From: Euonymus europaeus
Lineage: Eukaryota; Streptophyta; Magnoliopsida; Celastrales; Celastraceae
Reading direction: 5' to 3'
Assembly (NCBI GenBank): GCA_963580455.1
Contig: OY756957.1
Coordinates: forward strand, 30,844,501-30,908,500
DNA length: 64,000 nt
Of this stretch, positions 11,281 to 21,908 are shown piece after piece. Position 1 is the first letter of the stretch, and every line of letters begins with the position of its first letter. The notes under the pieces were generated by a model. That model saw only the letters and a program-made list of their open reading frames with translations, was not told the DNA's origin and did no database searches. Position numbers and translations under genes: made by a program.

Positions 11281-11835
11281 TAATACTAAAATTCACCAAT
11301 AAATAATTCTACTGTTGTCATTATATTAATATTACTAATTAGTTTGGTTAAAAAAACTACTACTACACATGCTTTAAAATTTCTTCTGGAATAACCACTA
11401 CTTCTAGCTCCTCCTCTATAACCTAAAATATTTTATTTACTAAAAAAATGAATAACACAAACAACAATAAAAAATAACACTAAAATTCATCAACAAATCC
11501 TCAACTCTTGTCAATATATTAATATTACTAGTTAGTTTAGTTAAAAAAAAACTACTACTACACATGCTTTAAAAATTCTACTGCAAACAACCACTACTTC
11601 TAGCTTTGCCTCTAAAAATTTTTATTTACTAACAAAATGAATAACACAATAAAAAAAATAAAAATAACACTAAAATTCACCAATAAATCTCCCACTGTTG
11701 TCATTATATTAATAATACTACTAAGTTTAGTTCATAAAAAAACTACTACAGAAGCTTTAAAATTCATTTTGGAACAACTACTACTTCTCCTCCTATAAAA
11801 CCTAAAACAAATTATTTACCAAAAAACTGCATAAT
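11281..11835. repeat. Three ~190 bp tandem repeats (unit 1)
   Basis: Each copy begins near AACACTAAAATTCA (about 11281, 11474, 11664), passes through TGTCA-TATATTAATA and AAAAACTACTAC blocks, and ends in an AT-rich stretch with AACACAA. The copies are clearly diverged from each other but conserved between array units. Confidence 0.85.
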
Positions 11836-12149
11836 AAATAAATAATGAAAACAATAAATAAATTCTTACATATTAATTAACACAAATATGTGGTTATGAT
11901 CGGTCAACTTGGATTAAGAAAATGAATTTGGAAAATTCAAAATATATTATTTATTAAAAATTCATAAAAATTAAACCATGAAAAATACAAAAAATTATTA
12001 CCGGTTAACACTGAAGAATATACGATAGAAATGAAGAACTTCGTCTGAGATGATGATTTTGGATGTGCAACAACTCAGATATAAGAATCTGGACACTTCT
12101 TGCTGTCGAAGGCGAGTTCTTGTATTTCTTCACAATGAGAGATGAAGTG
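11836..12149. other. AT-rich non-coding (unit 1)
   Basis: No gene. From ~12000 the sequence becomes more complex and leads into the CACTA-like block. It may be internal CACTA sequence, but I cannot show it. Confidence 0.4.
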
Positions 12150-12519
12150 TCGGGGAAAGACATTAAAATGTAATTTAGTGACGGATTTAGCCACGGATAT
12201 TGTAACGGACAAAGCATTAAAGGAGATTCCGTCAAAAAGTGGCGAAAATTTCAAAACGTTTGTGACGAATTATCTATCCGCCGCTGATGTTATACAAAAA
12301 AGTAAACGACAAAACAATTTGCGACGGAATTGAGACGGAATAATTTAGCCACGGAATATTCCGTCGCAAAATCCGTCGCAATATTGCAAAAAGTTCCACA
12401 AAAATTCAAACAAAATCTGCCACGAAATTTCTTACTTTTTCCGTCGCAAATATAAAATTTGAAACGGATGTTCTGTCCGCCGCAAAATTCCGTCGCCAAA
12501 TGACCTTTTTGTTGTAGTG
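12150..12519. mobile_element. CACTA (En/Spm-type) terminal fragment (unit 1)
   Basis: Ends in TTTTTGTTGTAGTG, the reverse complement of a CACTACAACAAAAA terminus. It is preceded by many GCGACGGA / TCCGTCGC subterminal motifs in both orientations, a hallmark of CACTA elements. No opposite terminus was found, so only one end is present. It abuts a copia fragment, suggesting insertion into an older retroelement. Confidence 0.75.
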
Positions 12520-12540
12520 TTTGATATTACACCAAGCAGA

Positions 12541-12992
12541 CCCCTCAAGTAACAAACCCTATCACGAGGCAAAGCTTTTGTAAAGATGTCTGCATGCTGC
12601 TCTTCAGATCTGCAGAATTCTAGATAACTATCTTATTTTCAATGACAATTCTTATAAACTGATATTTGATCTTGATATGCTTGGTCAAATTATGTTCAAC
12701 CGGATTTTTGGCAATATATGGCTATGATAGATTTGTTGTCACAATAAACCTTGGTAGGCCTGTTGTGAGTGATACCAACATCCTCCAAAATTCTTCTTAA
12801 CCAAACCAACTGATGAGCAGCTTTAGAAGCAGAAACATATTCTGCTTCTGCAGAAGACAAAGCCACTGATTTTTGCTTCTTTGAAACCCAGGAGCACACT
12901 CTTGATCCCATACCAAATACAAACCCAGAGGTACTTTTCATATCATCCAAGCATCCAGCCCAGTCACTATCACAATAACCAACCAAGTTCAC
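12541..12992 (-). pseudogene. Ty1/copia RNase H fragment (unit 1)
   Basis: The open part (12696-12992) reads through the copia RNase H signature: Y-C-D-S-D-W-A-G, then S-T-S-G-F, then S-S-A-E-A-E-Y, then Y-C-D-N-K-S. A frameshift near 12710 moves the downstream A-K-N-P-V, then T-K-H-I-K-I-K-Y segment to another frame, where it continues with stops to about 12541. No LTRs are attached. Confidence 0.85.
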
Positions 12993-13003
12993 CTCCTCAC
13001 TTG

Positions 13004-13066
13004 ATTCAGGCCTCGGGGCCTAAGTACTTAATCCAACTAATTCAGGCCTCGGGGCCTAAGTACTAA
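13004..13066. repeat. 36 bp minisatellite, about 1.75 copies (unit 1)
   Basis: The unit is centred on the palindrome-rich GGCCTCGGGGCC. Units 1 and 2 each carry two copies of the core; unit 4 carries three. Confidence 0.85.
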
Positions 13067-13072
13067 ATTAAT

Positions 13073-13357
13073 ACACACACATATAGATGCATACATATAT
13101 TTATATACACAATATATATGCATTACTATATATATATATATGCACACGGACGTCAATGTGCATGTGTATATATATACTAGCTCTAGTTGCAGGGCTTACC
13201 ATTTGTTACAAAAGCTAAATTCATTTCTTTATTGGTAAATGGATGCAGACATTATGAAGTTTTAGGACTGTTTTGATGATCTAATGGGTTTATTATGATT
13301 GTGTGGTTATGGGTGGAGACATGCTGAGTTAAGTCTTCATTTTCTTGAGGAATGATG
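13073..13357. repeat. Copy of MICU 3'-flank block (unit 1)
   Basis: Nearly the same as 2371-2656, including the CA/TA microsatellite. At 13357 the sequence departs from the MICU flank at ATG and returns at 14115, again at ATG. Confidence 0.9.
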
Positions 13358-14114
13358 TTGCAGGTGATGGTGTTTTATTGTTTTTTGACTTTCTATTTTA
13401 ATTTTTTTTTCCTTGCAAATTAATATTTATCGCATCTCCCTTTATTGTTGATTTTCTTTAACTGATAAACAAATTTATATCTGAATTTGGCCGCACATGA
13501 CTACATGTTCATAAATTGGAAAATTTTCAACACAAATCACAAATACTATAATTTTCTCTCAATAAAGCGGGTGATCTCAAATATAATGTGAAAGACCAAC
13601 GCGCTTCTATATCTTACTATTTTCAGTCTTTTAGTGTTGAAGCACCATCCAAATGTTCGGTCACAGGTGTGAAGGAATTTTTCCCAGTACTCGGGCAATT
13701 TATTGTAATTTGGATTATGAAATTCAGATCATATATATTCAAAATCTTAACAATGTTTTCCAATTGCAGTTGCACAGTGTGATGATCTGAAATTGGAGTT
13801 TATCGAGGAGCAGACAATAAGGAAGGAGCTTTACAACCAACTGCATGAAGCAAAAAGGCATAACATAGATTACTGAGTCAGTAACAGACACAACAATCCC
13901 ACTATCCAGGAATCCCCAACTCCATCCAAGTCCTGAGTCTTCAAATAGACAATGGATCAGGTAAGCTATTTCTTCCAAGCAAATAAACTTCAAATAACAA
14001 TAAATCACCCTTAATTGCATCCATTTTCTTTGTGTTCCAGTCCCTTTACTATTGTCATGGTATATTTTTTTGCAGGCTATTTGTTTACCATGCGATATTA
14101 AATATACACCAAAT
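13358..14114. other. 757 bp segment absent from MICU-flank locus (unit 1)
   Basis: It lies between the two halves of the copied MICU flank and holds the kinesin-like exon fragment. It could be an insertion into the array progenitor or sequence lost at the MICU locus. The only junction homology seen is ATG. Confidence 0.6.
13770..13876 (+). pseudogene. Kinesin-14-like neck exon fragment (unit 1)
   Basis: After a good TTGCAG acceptor, the frame reads A-Q-C-D-D-L-K-L-E-F, then R-K-E-L-Y-N-Q-L-H-E-A-K. This resembles the coiled coil just before the motor of plant kinesin-14 proteins, where the next residues would be G-N-I-R-V-F-C-R. Here the frame diverges after E-A-K and stops. It looks like a captured single exon. 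Assignment rests on this short match only. Confidence 0.5.
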
Positions 14115-14171
14115 ATGAATTTCTTCTAGACAGCTCGCAGCAACGTGCGGGGTAACAACCCAGAGATTGTT

Positions 14172-14429
14172 CTACCAGTATTCGCCGCAGAATTTACAAC
14201 GGTAAGAGGGAAGACCCAGGTCTAATGCAGCTGGATTTGTGATTGTTCTACCAGAAGAAGATCGATTACATTCTTGGTGTTGATGAACACCTAGTTGTGA
14301 TTGGTTCGGAAAAGAAATATATGATGAGGACGCTGCATTGTCTACATGATCCCTAGACTGCGCTCGACGATGAGTCATAGCACGCTTTCGAGACATCCTA
14401 TTGGCTCCACACGACTCTCCTCCATCCAT
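14172..14429 (-). pseudogene. Helitron helicase-like N-terminal fragment (unit 1)
   Basis: An 85-residue frame starts M-D-G-G-E and ends D-L-G-L-P-S-Y-R-C-K-F-C-G-E-Y-W then stop. The C-x-x-C-G-x-x-W context resembles the start of plant Helitron replicase/helicase proteins. On the same strand, about 55-60 bases after the stop, a short hairpin (imperfect here, perfect at 2665-2690) is followed by CTAG, compatible with a Helitron 3' end. The flanking T expected next to CTRR is not present, so the element boundary is uncertain. Confidence 0.45.
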
Positions 14430-14837
14430 CCTAAAATGATATGAATTTGAAGATTAAATGAAACATATAAGCGGTTGGCATAAATGCGTAGAGAATATAT
14501 TTGGATCTGAGAAAAAAGTTGAAGGATGCGAGGAATTGAATATGCTTTAATAGTGTGATATATAATTTTATCAAACAAAAAAACTCTATAAAGTGGACGT
14601 TGTATTAAATCCATGTAGGAGTGCTTGTTTGATCACATGTAAAAGAGTTTAAAGACAACTGTAGTTATCTGCAGTTCGTAGTCGTTTACATAACTATCAA
14701 ATCATGCTGGCAAATAATTATCTAACATATTTGACAGCATCCACATTCACAAAAAATAGAATCTCTATGAAAACATGAGATACCCCTGTAATGAAGGATT
14801 ACATAGATACGGAATATGTGCATTGTTTAACATCATC

Positions 14838-14955
14838 ACATATTCAAAAAAACTGCATGGAATAAAAGATAGACGAAACCCACATGTCAAAGCATCACAT
14901 ATTCAAAAAAACTGCACGGAATAAAAGATAGACGAAACCCACATGTCAAAGCATC
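14838..14955. repeat. 58 bp tandem duplication (unit 1)
   Basis: Two adjacent near-identical copies of a segment starting ATCACATATTCAAAAAAACT. Unit 2 has two copies, unit 4 only one (about 60838-60897). Confidence 0.9.
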
Positions 14956-15699
14956 ACAGTGCATTTTAAAGTTTCATTAAAAAATCATCGAGAAACATAT
15001 GCAAATGATCTGAGGATTTTAAAAAATAAAGAAATCATTGACAGCCAACCTGGGAGGAGCAAGGAAGCTAAAGAAATGCAAGTGTGTAGCAAGCGTAATG
15101 ACAAAAATAAATATAAGACTGTAGAATGAAGTCCAAAGCCTACACATGAGATATAAAATCATAAAATAAGTCGGGACAAAAACACGACACCGAAAGAACT
15201 CAATGACAAATAAATCAGAATTTTGCAGAAAAATGACAATATAGAGCAATTAGGCACCGAAAGAACTCAATGACAAACCTCTAAATTTGTACTAAAAATT
15301 AAATCTTTAATCCATTGTAATCACGAATTACAACCAAAAAAGCATTTATATTAACAATAAAAATAATGAACTGATAACAACATGAGAATACCCAAAAGAA
15401 GGGGTAAATTGCACCAGAATGCGTAAAAAATTGAGCTATAATATAGAGGATCACAACCGATTATAAGTACAAAAGTCGAGAGGTTGAATGTTGGTAGAGT
15501 AGATGAAATTAATTGCCAAAACACCAAACAAATTCCACATAATTAACAAACGAGAAATGAAGGAGGAATGGCATAAACTGTGACTACAATCAAATAGAAC
15601 TGTACGCTTGAAAAATTAGAGGAAAAAATTGGTAAGGCAAGTTGGATAACCCTAAATACCCACTCCGAAACACGAAAAATACTTTTCGGGACACCCCAA

Positions 15700-15990
15700 T
15701 GACCCACCTAACAACACAAAAGACCCACACCAGAGCATGGGTAAAATCAAACGAAGTGCAACGACACAACGATATCGCAAGCCTCCAAGGACGAAAAATG
15801 CACGAATTAACACAAAAGGAAGAGAAATGAAACAACAAAGTTGCAAGCCTCCAAAGAGGGGGAAATGCATGAATTAACACAAAAGGAAGTGAAACGAAAC
15901 AGCGAAGTACCAGAATACGGGTAAAATCGAACAAAGTGAAATGGAAGAGTGAATTTCGAAGCCTCCTAATAGAAAAAAAAATGCACGAAT
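15700..15990. repeat. ~65 bp interspersed minisatellite (unit 1)
   Basis: Repeats of AAGCCTCC then AATGCA-GAATTAA and ACAAAAGGAAG, alternating with GGGTAAAATC-AAC-AA blocks, occur at about 15737, 15780, 15845, 15917 and 15960. On the minus strand the array is open over 135 codons, giving a repetitive hydrophobic peptide of no recognised family. Confidence 0.7.
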
Positions 15991-16489
15991 TAATCAATTA
16001 AAAAATAAATAAATCATTAAAAACCAACCTGGTAGGAGCAAGGAAGCCAAACAATAGTGAGTCGAAAAAGCAAAGATCGAAGAAAGGAGGAAATACCTGC
16101 ACGGACACCCTAATGACCCACAAATGGTTGATTTACACAGACTATGTTGTCGACGAAGGAATGAAGTGACGAAAACAAATCGATTACGTGTAGAAGCAAC
16201 TTGACCGAGTAGGATGAGTACAGATCGAAGAAAGGTATGAAGCAAATCCCGAGAAAAATGGTGCATGAACCACAACAAAAAATGTGGAAGCCGAGGATAT
16301 GTGCCAAGATGGCGTCATTTTGATGTTCCTATGACTTGCAAAGGTCAAAACGGTGTCTTTTTTATATTCATGTGACTTGCAAAATGACAAACCAAGCGTG
16401 CGAATAAACAAAAGCTAAGGACTCGCTGGGAAAACACAGCAATCCCACCAAGCTTATATATAAGAGTATATTAGAAGATAGACTATATT

Positions 16490-16735
16490 TTAGATATTAT
16501 ATTATGTGTGTGTGTAGATTAATATATATACACATGTATTTATGTATGTATATATATGTTATATTTTTTGGGCCGGACCAAATAGAAGGGCTTTTGGTCG
16601 AGCTCGGTCCTAAAAATATAGCACAGCCCCCCCCCCCCCCCCCACCCCACGCTTAGGGTCGGGCTACCCAAGCTTGATGTCATTTCGAGCATTGGCTGGA
16701 CCAAGGCCCGCGAACCGTTTGGTGACCCCTAATTG
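16490..16735. mobile_element. hAT-like MITE end candidate (unit 1)
   Basis: TG/TA microsatellite, then GGGCCGGACC-type sequence, a C homopolymer of varying length and a terminus whose reverse complement starts TAGGGGTCACCAAACGG, as many plant hAT elements do. The other terminus is not recognised. About 520 bp covering this block is absent in unit 4. Confidence 0.35.
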
Positions 16736-17489
16736 ACAGTAGCTATAACACTTAGAAAATTCAAAATTGTGCACATTGAGTGAATTACTCGATTGAGTGA
16801 CCAAATGTTGTCCAATTACTTTGAAATTTGACATGAACATTTTTATGTGCCTAATATGATTTATCATCTATAAATTTCAACTTTCTGGATGCGTTTTAAA
16901 TGAGATTGACCTAAATGCAATGCATGAAGGTCTTTTGAGCTAAGAAGCAAAATTGAGCTTGTAATCCTTATAGTCAATGGCGTGCGACACTGGCCTCTCT
17001 TCTTGATGTAGGACAATTGGCTTTGGAACTTCAGAAAGAATTAGATAGGAAGAAGGCCAAAACAATGAAAAGGACATAGGTGGAGTTTAAAAAGGACGTA
17101 TTGTAGCCGATATTTCTATTATTGTTTCACGAGCTCTGTTTTAAGCAAGCCATACCTTTCCAAAAGCAGAACGACGATGCGGCCATGAATCGAGAGCTAA
17201 TGCATTGGTCGCACGATGGATTTCGGCCATCCGAGGTCGTTTAGGCCTTCAAATCTCAATCAAAGTTTTAAGTTGACTTTTTAGTGTGTTTTAATTTAAT
17301 TTTAGTATTTGCTTGGGGTTAGTCTTTTAATTGCATTAGGATTTTAGACCTATTTAAGGGCGTATTTGCCTTGTTTCAAATTATTAATGATTTCTAATAA
17401 AATTTGTTTGAGACTTTTTTTCTCAAATTTTAGTGGATTCCGAGTTGTTATTTAAAACTTTCGTTTGCAGTCCTGAAACTTAGTCAGTG
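16736..17489 (+). mobile_element. Probable LTR-retroelement UTR/LTR remnant (unit 1)
   Basis: The plus strand has a TATTTAAGG box near 17350, T-rich upstream sequence and a long untranslated-type stretch; a short frame upstream carries L-E-L-Q-K-E-L-D-R-K-K. It resembles plant LTR/leader sequence, but no paired LTR, primer-binding site or polypurine tract was identified. Unit 4 has the same block (63174-63915) but continues differently after it. Confidence 0.35.
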
Positions 17490-17897
17490 AATGTAAGTTC
17501 TGCTGAAGCATCGACTACAGATGGCATGCCGGCTAGATCAAGGAGAAATGTGAATTGAAGGGGTGTGTGATCACAGGTGCATAATTGTTTCGTTTTATAT
17601 AGTTGCAGCTTCTTTGCGTCTCTTAATAAAATCAGTCAGTGTTGAGTAAATACTAATAATATAGAATGTTTGCTTTACATAAAATATTGTTTTTTAAAAA
17701 AGAAAAAAAAAACTGCCTAAGCACTTGTTTTGAGTAATGGGGTGTTTAGTGTTTATGGGATGGACTTTCAAAAGAGATTCAATGGATTAGGAGCTGAGCT
17801 ATTCTCGAATTCCATGTCGACTATTCACAGTGCCCTTCAACCAATTCCAACACAGAGGGCCCAGTGCAACAATGGTCTAATGCTACAATAACTAGAG
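17490..17897 (+). pseudogene. Copied 3' end of DUF627-like gene (unit 1)
   Basis: Matches 5180-5586 with a few differences, including a 3-base deletion near the stop. It carries only the last ~22 codons, stop and 3' flank, fused on the left to LTR-like sequence. It ends at ACTAGAG (17891-17897). Confidence 0.9.
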
Positions 17898-19047
17898 CAT
17901 AGTTACCAGGAACGGTTGAACCCCCCTGTCCCCTGAATTGGGACGGTCGTTCCGGAACGGGGTACGATAGCGACCTGGGACGTCCGGGAACGCGACCTGG
18001 GACGCCCAATTTGGCGTCCCAAAAATCTGACCTTGATTCTAGATAAACCTACTCGCAACTTCAATCAAGTGCAGATCCAGAACTTCTGGGGCCAAGATTT
18101 GGAATTATCGGTCCGCTTCTTGTCCACACAGGTGATATTCTCAGAAAACTTTCAAAATCGGCAGAGATGGGCGTCGTAATCGGCACAGATGAGCATCGAA
18201 ACCTTTTGATTTTTGGCGATTGAAATACAAAAACACACTTGGCGTGATGTGAGAGTGAATGTCTGATAGAAAAAAAAAGATAAGAAGACAAAATGATAGA
18301 TGCAAGAAGCCAAGAACAGAGTTACAGAGAAGACAAGAGTTCTTGGAGCTGTGGAGTGTTGGGCGCGTTGAGAAGAGAGAGACGATGAAAAACTAAATGA
18401 GGTGTCAGCAGTAGGTGAAACTTTGCAATGGAAAATAATTTTTTTTAATGTTTATCAGGAGTAGGTAAAATTTTACAATTGAAATTGTAATTTTTTAATG
18501 TTTATTGGAAAGTAAATTCTTTTAATGTTTTATCAGCAGTAGGTAAAACTTTACAATTGAAATTGAAATTTTTTAATGTTTATCGTGTGAAATTGAAATT
18601 ATAATATTATATGATTAGTTAAATATAGCTTTCGATGTACAGAAATTAGAATTTTTTAATGTTTATTGTGTGAAACAAAATTTTAAAGTTAAACAAAATT
18701 TGTTCAATTGACAGGGAAGAATCCAGAAGCAAACCTACGAAGATGGAGGACCTACCGCAGATATTGTACATATATTACAATATTATATGCATTAGTTTTT
18801 TTTTTTTAATATGCATTAGTTAAATATAGCTTTCGATGTACAGATATTGAAATTTTTTAATGTTTATCGTGCGAAACAAAATTTTGAAGTTAGACAAAAT
18901 TTCTTCAATTAATAGGGAAGAATCTAGAAGCAAACCTACGAAGATGAAGGACCTACTGCAGATATTGTACAGATATTACAATAAATGCATTATTCAATTA
19001 TGCATTAGTTCAGAAACTCTCACTTTCTAACCCAATACACACAGACA
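17898..19047. other. Non-coding left part of the 3.85 kb block (unit 1)
   Basis: The GC-rich left edge (17898-18040) is followed by AT-rich DNA with TTTTTTAATGTTTATC repeated six or more times, and a ~200 bp tandem duplication. The LOG 3' UTR probably occupies the last part. Confidence 0.55.
18611..19006. repeat. ~200 bp tandem duplication downstream of LOG (unit 1)
   Basis: Copies at about 18611-18811 and 18812-19006 share GTTAAATATAGCTTTCGATG, GAAGCAAACCTACGAAGATG and GCAGATATTGTAC blocks. They are separated by a poly-T tract whose length differs between units. Confidence 0.85.
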
Positions 19048-20411
19048 CTATTCACAATTAAACAAATCAACCATCACCCTCTTTACTACATCATCATCTT
19101 GGATATCCCTCGATGTATCTTCTATTTTTATCTCTCCAGAGTTTATTTCTTTTGTTATTCCTCCATCATGTAGAGGCACATACTCCTGATTAAAACAAAA
19201 GGAAAAAACAAGTGTAATCATTCGCAAACAAGGATGCATTACATACAAAAGACAAGACACACAAATGAAAAACTAAATGAATTTTTTTTTATAAAACCAG
19301 TTTCACTTCTCGACGTAACCAAATCAACAAACACTTTCAGAACTGCAAAAATGTTGCAAAACCCACCTCCAGTTTGTCAACAAGTTCTTTGGCATTTGTT
19401 GCCAAGACAAAGATGCGGCGCTGGAACGGCCTAATAAACCCATTATCAACAGCATTGTCAATGAAAGTAAGCAGAGAATTGTAATAACCATCAACATTGA
19501 GCAAACCCACCTGGATGAAACTTATTAAGTTAAGATCCAAACTTTTTTAAAAAAAGCATCTGGTTATGATATCTATATTAACAACTACTTACAGGTTTTC
19601 CATGGATTCCCAGTTGGGCCCAGGTAATCACTTCAAATAGCTCCTCCAAAGTTCCATACCCACCTAAAATTCAAGTAAGTAAAATCAAAAATTAAACATT
19701 ATAGATGCTCTAAAAAACCAAAAAAAAAACAAAGAACAAAGAAACTTTGTTTAATGGAATAAAAAGAACAACAGACCTGGTAGGGCAATAAAACAATCAG
19801 AATGGCGCATCATCTCAGCCTTCCTTTGGTGCATGCCATCCACTGACCTTACCTCTCCAACTGTTTCTCCAATTATCTAGGCTCCACAACAGAAATGATA
19901 AAAATGCAATCTAAACACAAAAACGAACTTTCAAAACAATCAAACCTTAAGATTACAATGACTATACACTTTACCTCATTCGACATCAAAGCTCTAGGTA
20001 TGATCCTGTAAAAAAACTCCAACAAAAAAACCCAAAATATTAAACAACAAACGAAAATCAAAGCAATATTACATTCAAAAATCCTGTAATATCCACCCAA
20101 GAACACATCCTCCAGCTCCATGAACAGCTTGAGAAACCAAACCCATCAATCCAATACTCCCTCCTCCGTACACAAGATCAAGCCTCCGAGACACCTTCAT
20201 GAACAATAATGAATAATCCATTCATTGATTTTTAGACTTCAAACATAATAAATTTAAAAGCACAACATCAAACAAAAGATCTTATATATCACATACCAGC
20301 TCTTGAGCTAAATCAATGGCAGCATCTCTATAACAATCCCTCTTCCCAGTACTGCTACCACAGAAAACAAGCGCTTCTCAATCTAGAGTTCTTCACAAGT
20401 TTTCCTTCCAT
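19048..20411 (-). pseudogene. LOG: LOG cytokinin phosphoribohydrolase, frameshifted copy (unit 1)
   Basis: LOG enzymes release active cytokinin bases from their riboside 5'-monophosphates. Exons (minus strand) are 20411-20297, 20194-20097, 20005-19975, 19876-19777, 19663-19593, 19510-19367 and 19185-19048. They carry the LOG signatures [24 protein letters not shown] and P-G-G-Y-G-T-L-E-E. Exon 1 lacks two bases (CA on the plus strand, at about 20369) that are present in unit 2. After S-A-C the frame therefore reads F-L-W and stops within the first 19 codons. All other exons and splice sites are intact, so the mutation looks recent, unless it is a sequencing error. Confidence 0.85.
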
Positions 20412-20851
20412 TTCCCACTCTCAGTACCACAACTCAAATAATGAAGAGAGAGAGACAAGGACCACAACTCAAATAATGAAGATTCTAAGCTCGAAAAAGC
20501 TGACCAAAACAGACAAAAATAATAAATAAAAGTTCCAAAATCGCCAAAAGAGGTTGAAAAGTACAGTTTTCGAGTATAATTAACACAGTACAAAAACAAA
20601 CTGTTAAAAAAGATATATATAAAATCCAGAATTATAGGCTTCATTCACATTGTCGTATTTTCCTTTCTAAACATGTATAATATTAATCATACTGAAGTTC
20701 TTTAATATTAACTGTTGACTTTTCCCCTCCTTCATTGTTAGTATATTAATCAGACACTCTTCCTCTGCTTATTTCGCATGCCATCTTCTTTACCAGTCAC
20801 CTCTCTTCTCTTCTTTCCATACTTTCTACCTACGATAGCCATCTAAGAAAC
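20412..20851. promoter_or_regulatory. Shared divergent promoter region, LOG / BED-DUF659 (unit 1)
   Basis: A 440 bp head-to-head interval. On the LOG side a 34 bp direct duplication (ACCACAACTCAAATAATGAAG twice, 20425-20480) lies in the probable leader. On the other side a CT-rich stretch (20755-20825) precedes the BED ORF. No specific factor site is claimed. Confidence 0.4.
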
Positions 20852-21695
20852 ATGGTGTTTGGAAAAAGAAGAGTGGATGAGATTTCAAATGATGAGCCAG
20901 ATATCATAACCGACATACAAGAAGAGTCAAGCCATGATGGTGAGCAAATGGAGCAGTCTCAGTCAGTTGAAATATCAAATGTGAATCCTGTACTGACAGA
21001 TTCAAAATTAAAGCCATTGCTCAATGAAGTCAATCCTGGTACAGCTAAGGGAAAAAATCCAGGGGGTTCAAAGTCATGGACATGCAAACACTGCCATGGC
21101 CAGTTCACTAGTTCATATACCAGAATCCACTATCATTTCTTTGGTGGTCCACCTGGAACAAAGCCACAAATCAAACGTTGCCAAGCTTTGCTGAATGATC
21201 GAGATGAATATGAACGAGTGCGGAGGAAAGTTCAAGAAGCAGAGAAGTCAGGCGTGTCATTGTCCTTGAAAAATTCTACCATTAGTAAAAGGCAAAAACC
21301 ATCACTCGCTAAACCCATTGAAGATTCTTTCAGCATGATGGAGAGGGATTTAGTTGATTTGAAAATAATAAAGGGCTTGTGTGCCAATGGAATTCCTTTC
21401 AATGTGCTACGTAATCCTCATTTTTGTGAGATGGTGACAGCAATTAACAAGGGCCCTAAAGGATACAAGCCTCCTTCATTTGAGAGGGCAAGGACAACAT
21501 TGTTAGATGAGTGCAAAAGGAGCGTTGAAAAAGATCTAGTGGTAATCAAAGACACCTGGTACACTCAAGGTGTATCGATTGTATCAGATGGATGGTCTAA
21601 TATCAAGCACAAGCCACTGATTAATATAATAGCAACCAACAGCCGTGGAGCTATGTTCATGTATGCCAATGACTTTTCTGGGATTGAAAAAACAG
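20852..21695 (+). pseudogene. BED / DUF659 hAT-type transposase-like first exon, truncated (unit 1)
   Basis: Open for 311 codons, but the genuine exon probably ends at 21695 (AAAACAG|GTACC), about residue 281. Residues ~74-110 carry a BED-type finger (W-T-C-K-H-C-H, then R-I-H-Y-H-F, then I-K-R-C). Residues ~215-280 match DUF659 (S-D-G-W-S-N, then N-I-I-A-T-N-S-R-G). The rest of the transposase, including the C-terminal dimerisation region, is missing because the block ends 50 bases into the intron. The last residues of the open frame are intron plus F-box flank. The unit 2 copy is the same. Confidence 0.8.
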
Positions 21696-21908
21696 GTACC
21701 ATCTTTTACTCTTTTATTTTCTTATTTTATAGTTATTTCTATTTTACTAGAGAGTACTCTCGATATATGTATAAAACCAGAATCTAAGGACCCTTCATAA
21801 ATACTGCAGTTTGTCAGGCTTATAAAGCAAACAAATTTTTATTTTGATGTTGCTAGCAACATTAAAAAGAAAAGTAAGAAAGGACAGAAGCGAAAAAGCT
21901 ATAATGCT

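Larger units (their letters stand above)
14430..16489. other. Repeat-rich non-coding block (unit 1)
   Basis: No gene is supported; the longer open frames here are translations of minisatellites. It contains a ~58 bp tandem duplication, a ~65 bp minisatellite, and two related blocks (near 15040 and 16018) that share CCAACCTGG-AGGAGCAAGGAAGC. Relative to unit 4, about 1 kb is missing near 15255. Confidence 0.6.
17898..21745. mobile_element. 3.85 kb block flanked by 7 bp ACTAGAG, with LOG and hAT exon (unit 1)
   Basis: Bounded by ACTAGAG at 17891-17897 and 21746-21752. The 5580-5586 locus shows the same flanks joined across a single ACTAGAG. The left edge, CATAGTTACCAGGAACGG followed by several GGGACG motifs, looks like a hAT terminus with subterminal repeats. 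No matching inverted terminus was seen on the right, where the hAT-type gene is cut within its first intron. Either an insertion with target duplication or, at 5580, a deletion between short direct repeats. Confidence 0.55.
5587..21752. repeat. Array unit 1 (16,166 bp)
   Basis: First complete copy of a head-to-tail unit. Each component recurs in the same order and orientation at +16,162 to +16,170 in unit 2, with only scattered substitutions and small indels seen by eye. The unit starts at the base after ACTAGAG. Confidence 0.95.

Noticed and set aside
13739..14020. 93-residue minus-strand frame opposite the kinesin-like exon
   Set aside because: No recognisable motif; antisense to a better supported exon fragment.
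15590..15997. 135-residue minus-strand open frame with repeated hydrophobic segments
   Set aside because: It is the translation of the ~65 bp minisatellite; no family resemblance, start context or splice signals. Same for 31754-32161 and 62500-62943.
16627..16646. C homopolymer and neighbouring TG/TA microsatellites
   Set aside because: Simple-sequence tracts with length differences between units; not reported as separate functional features.
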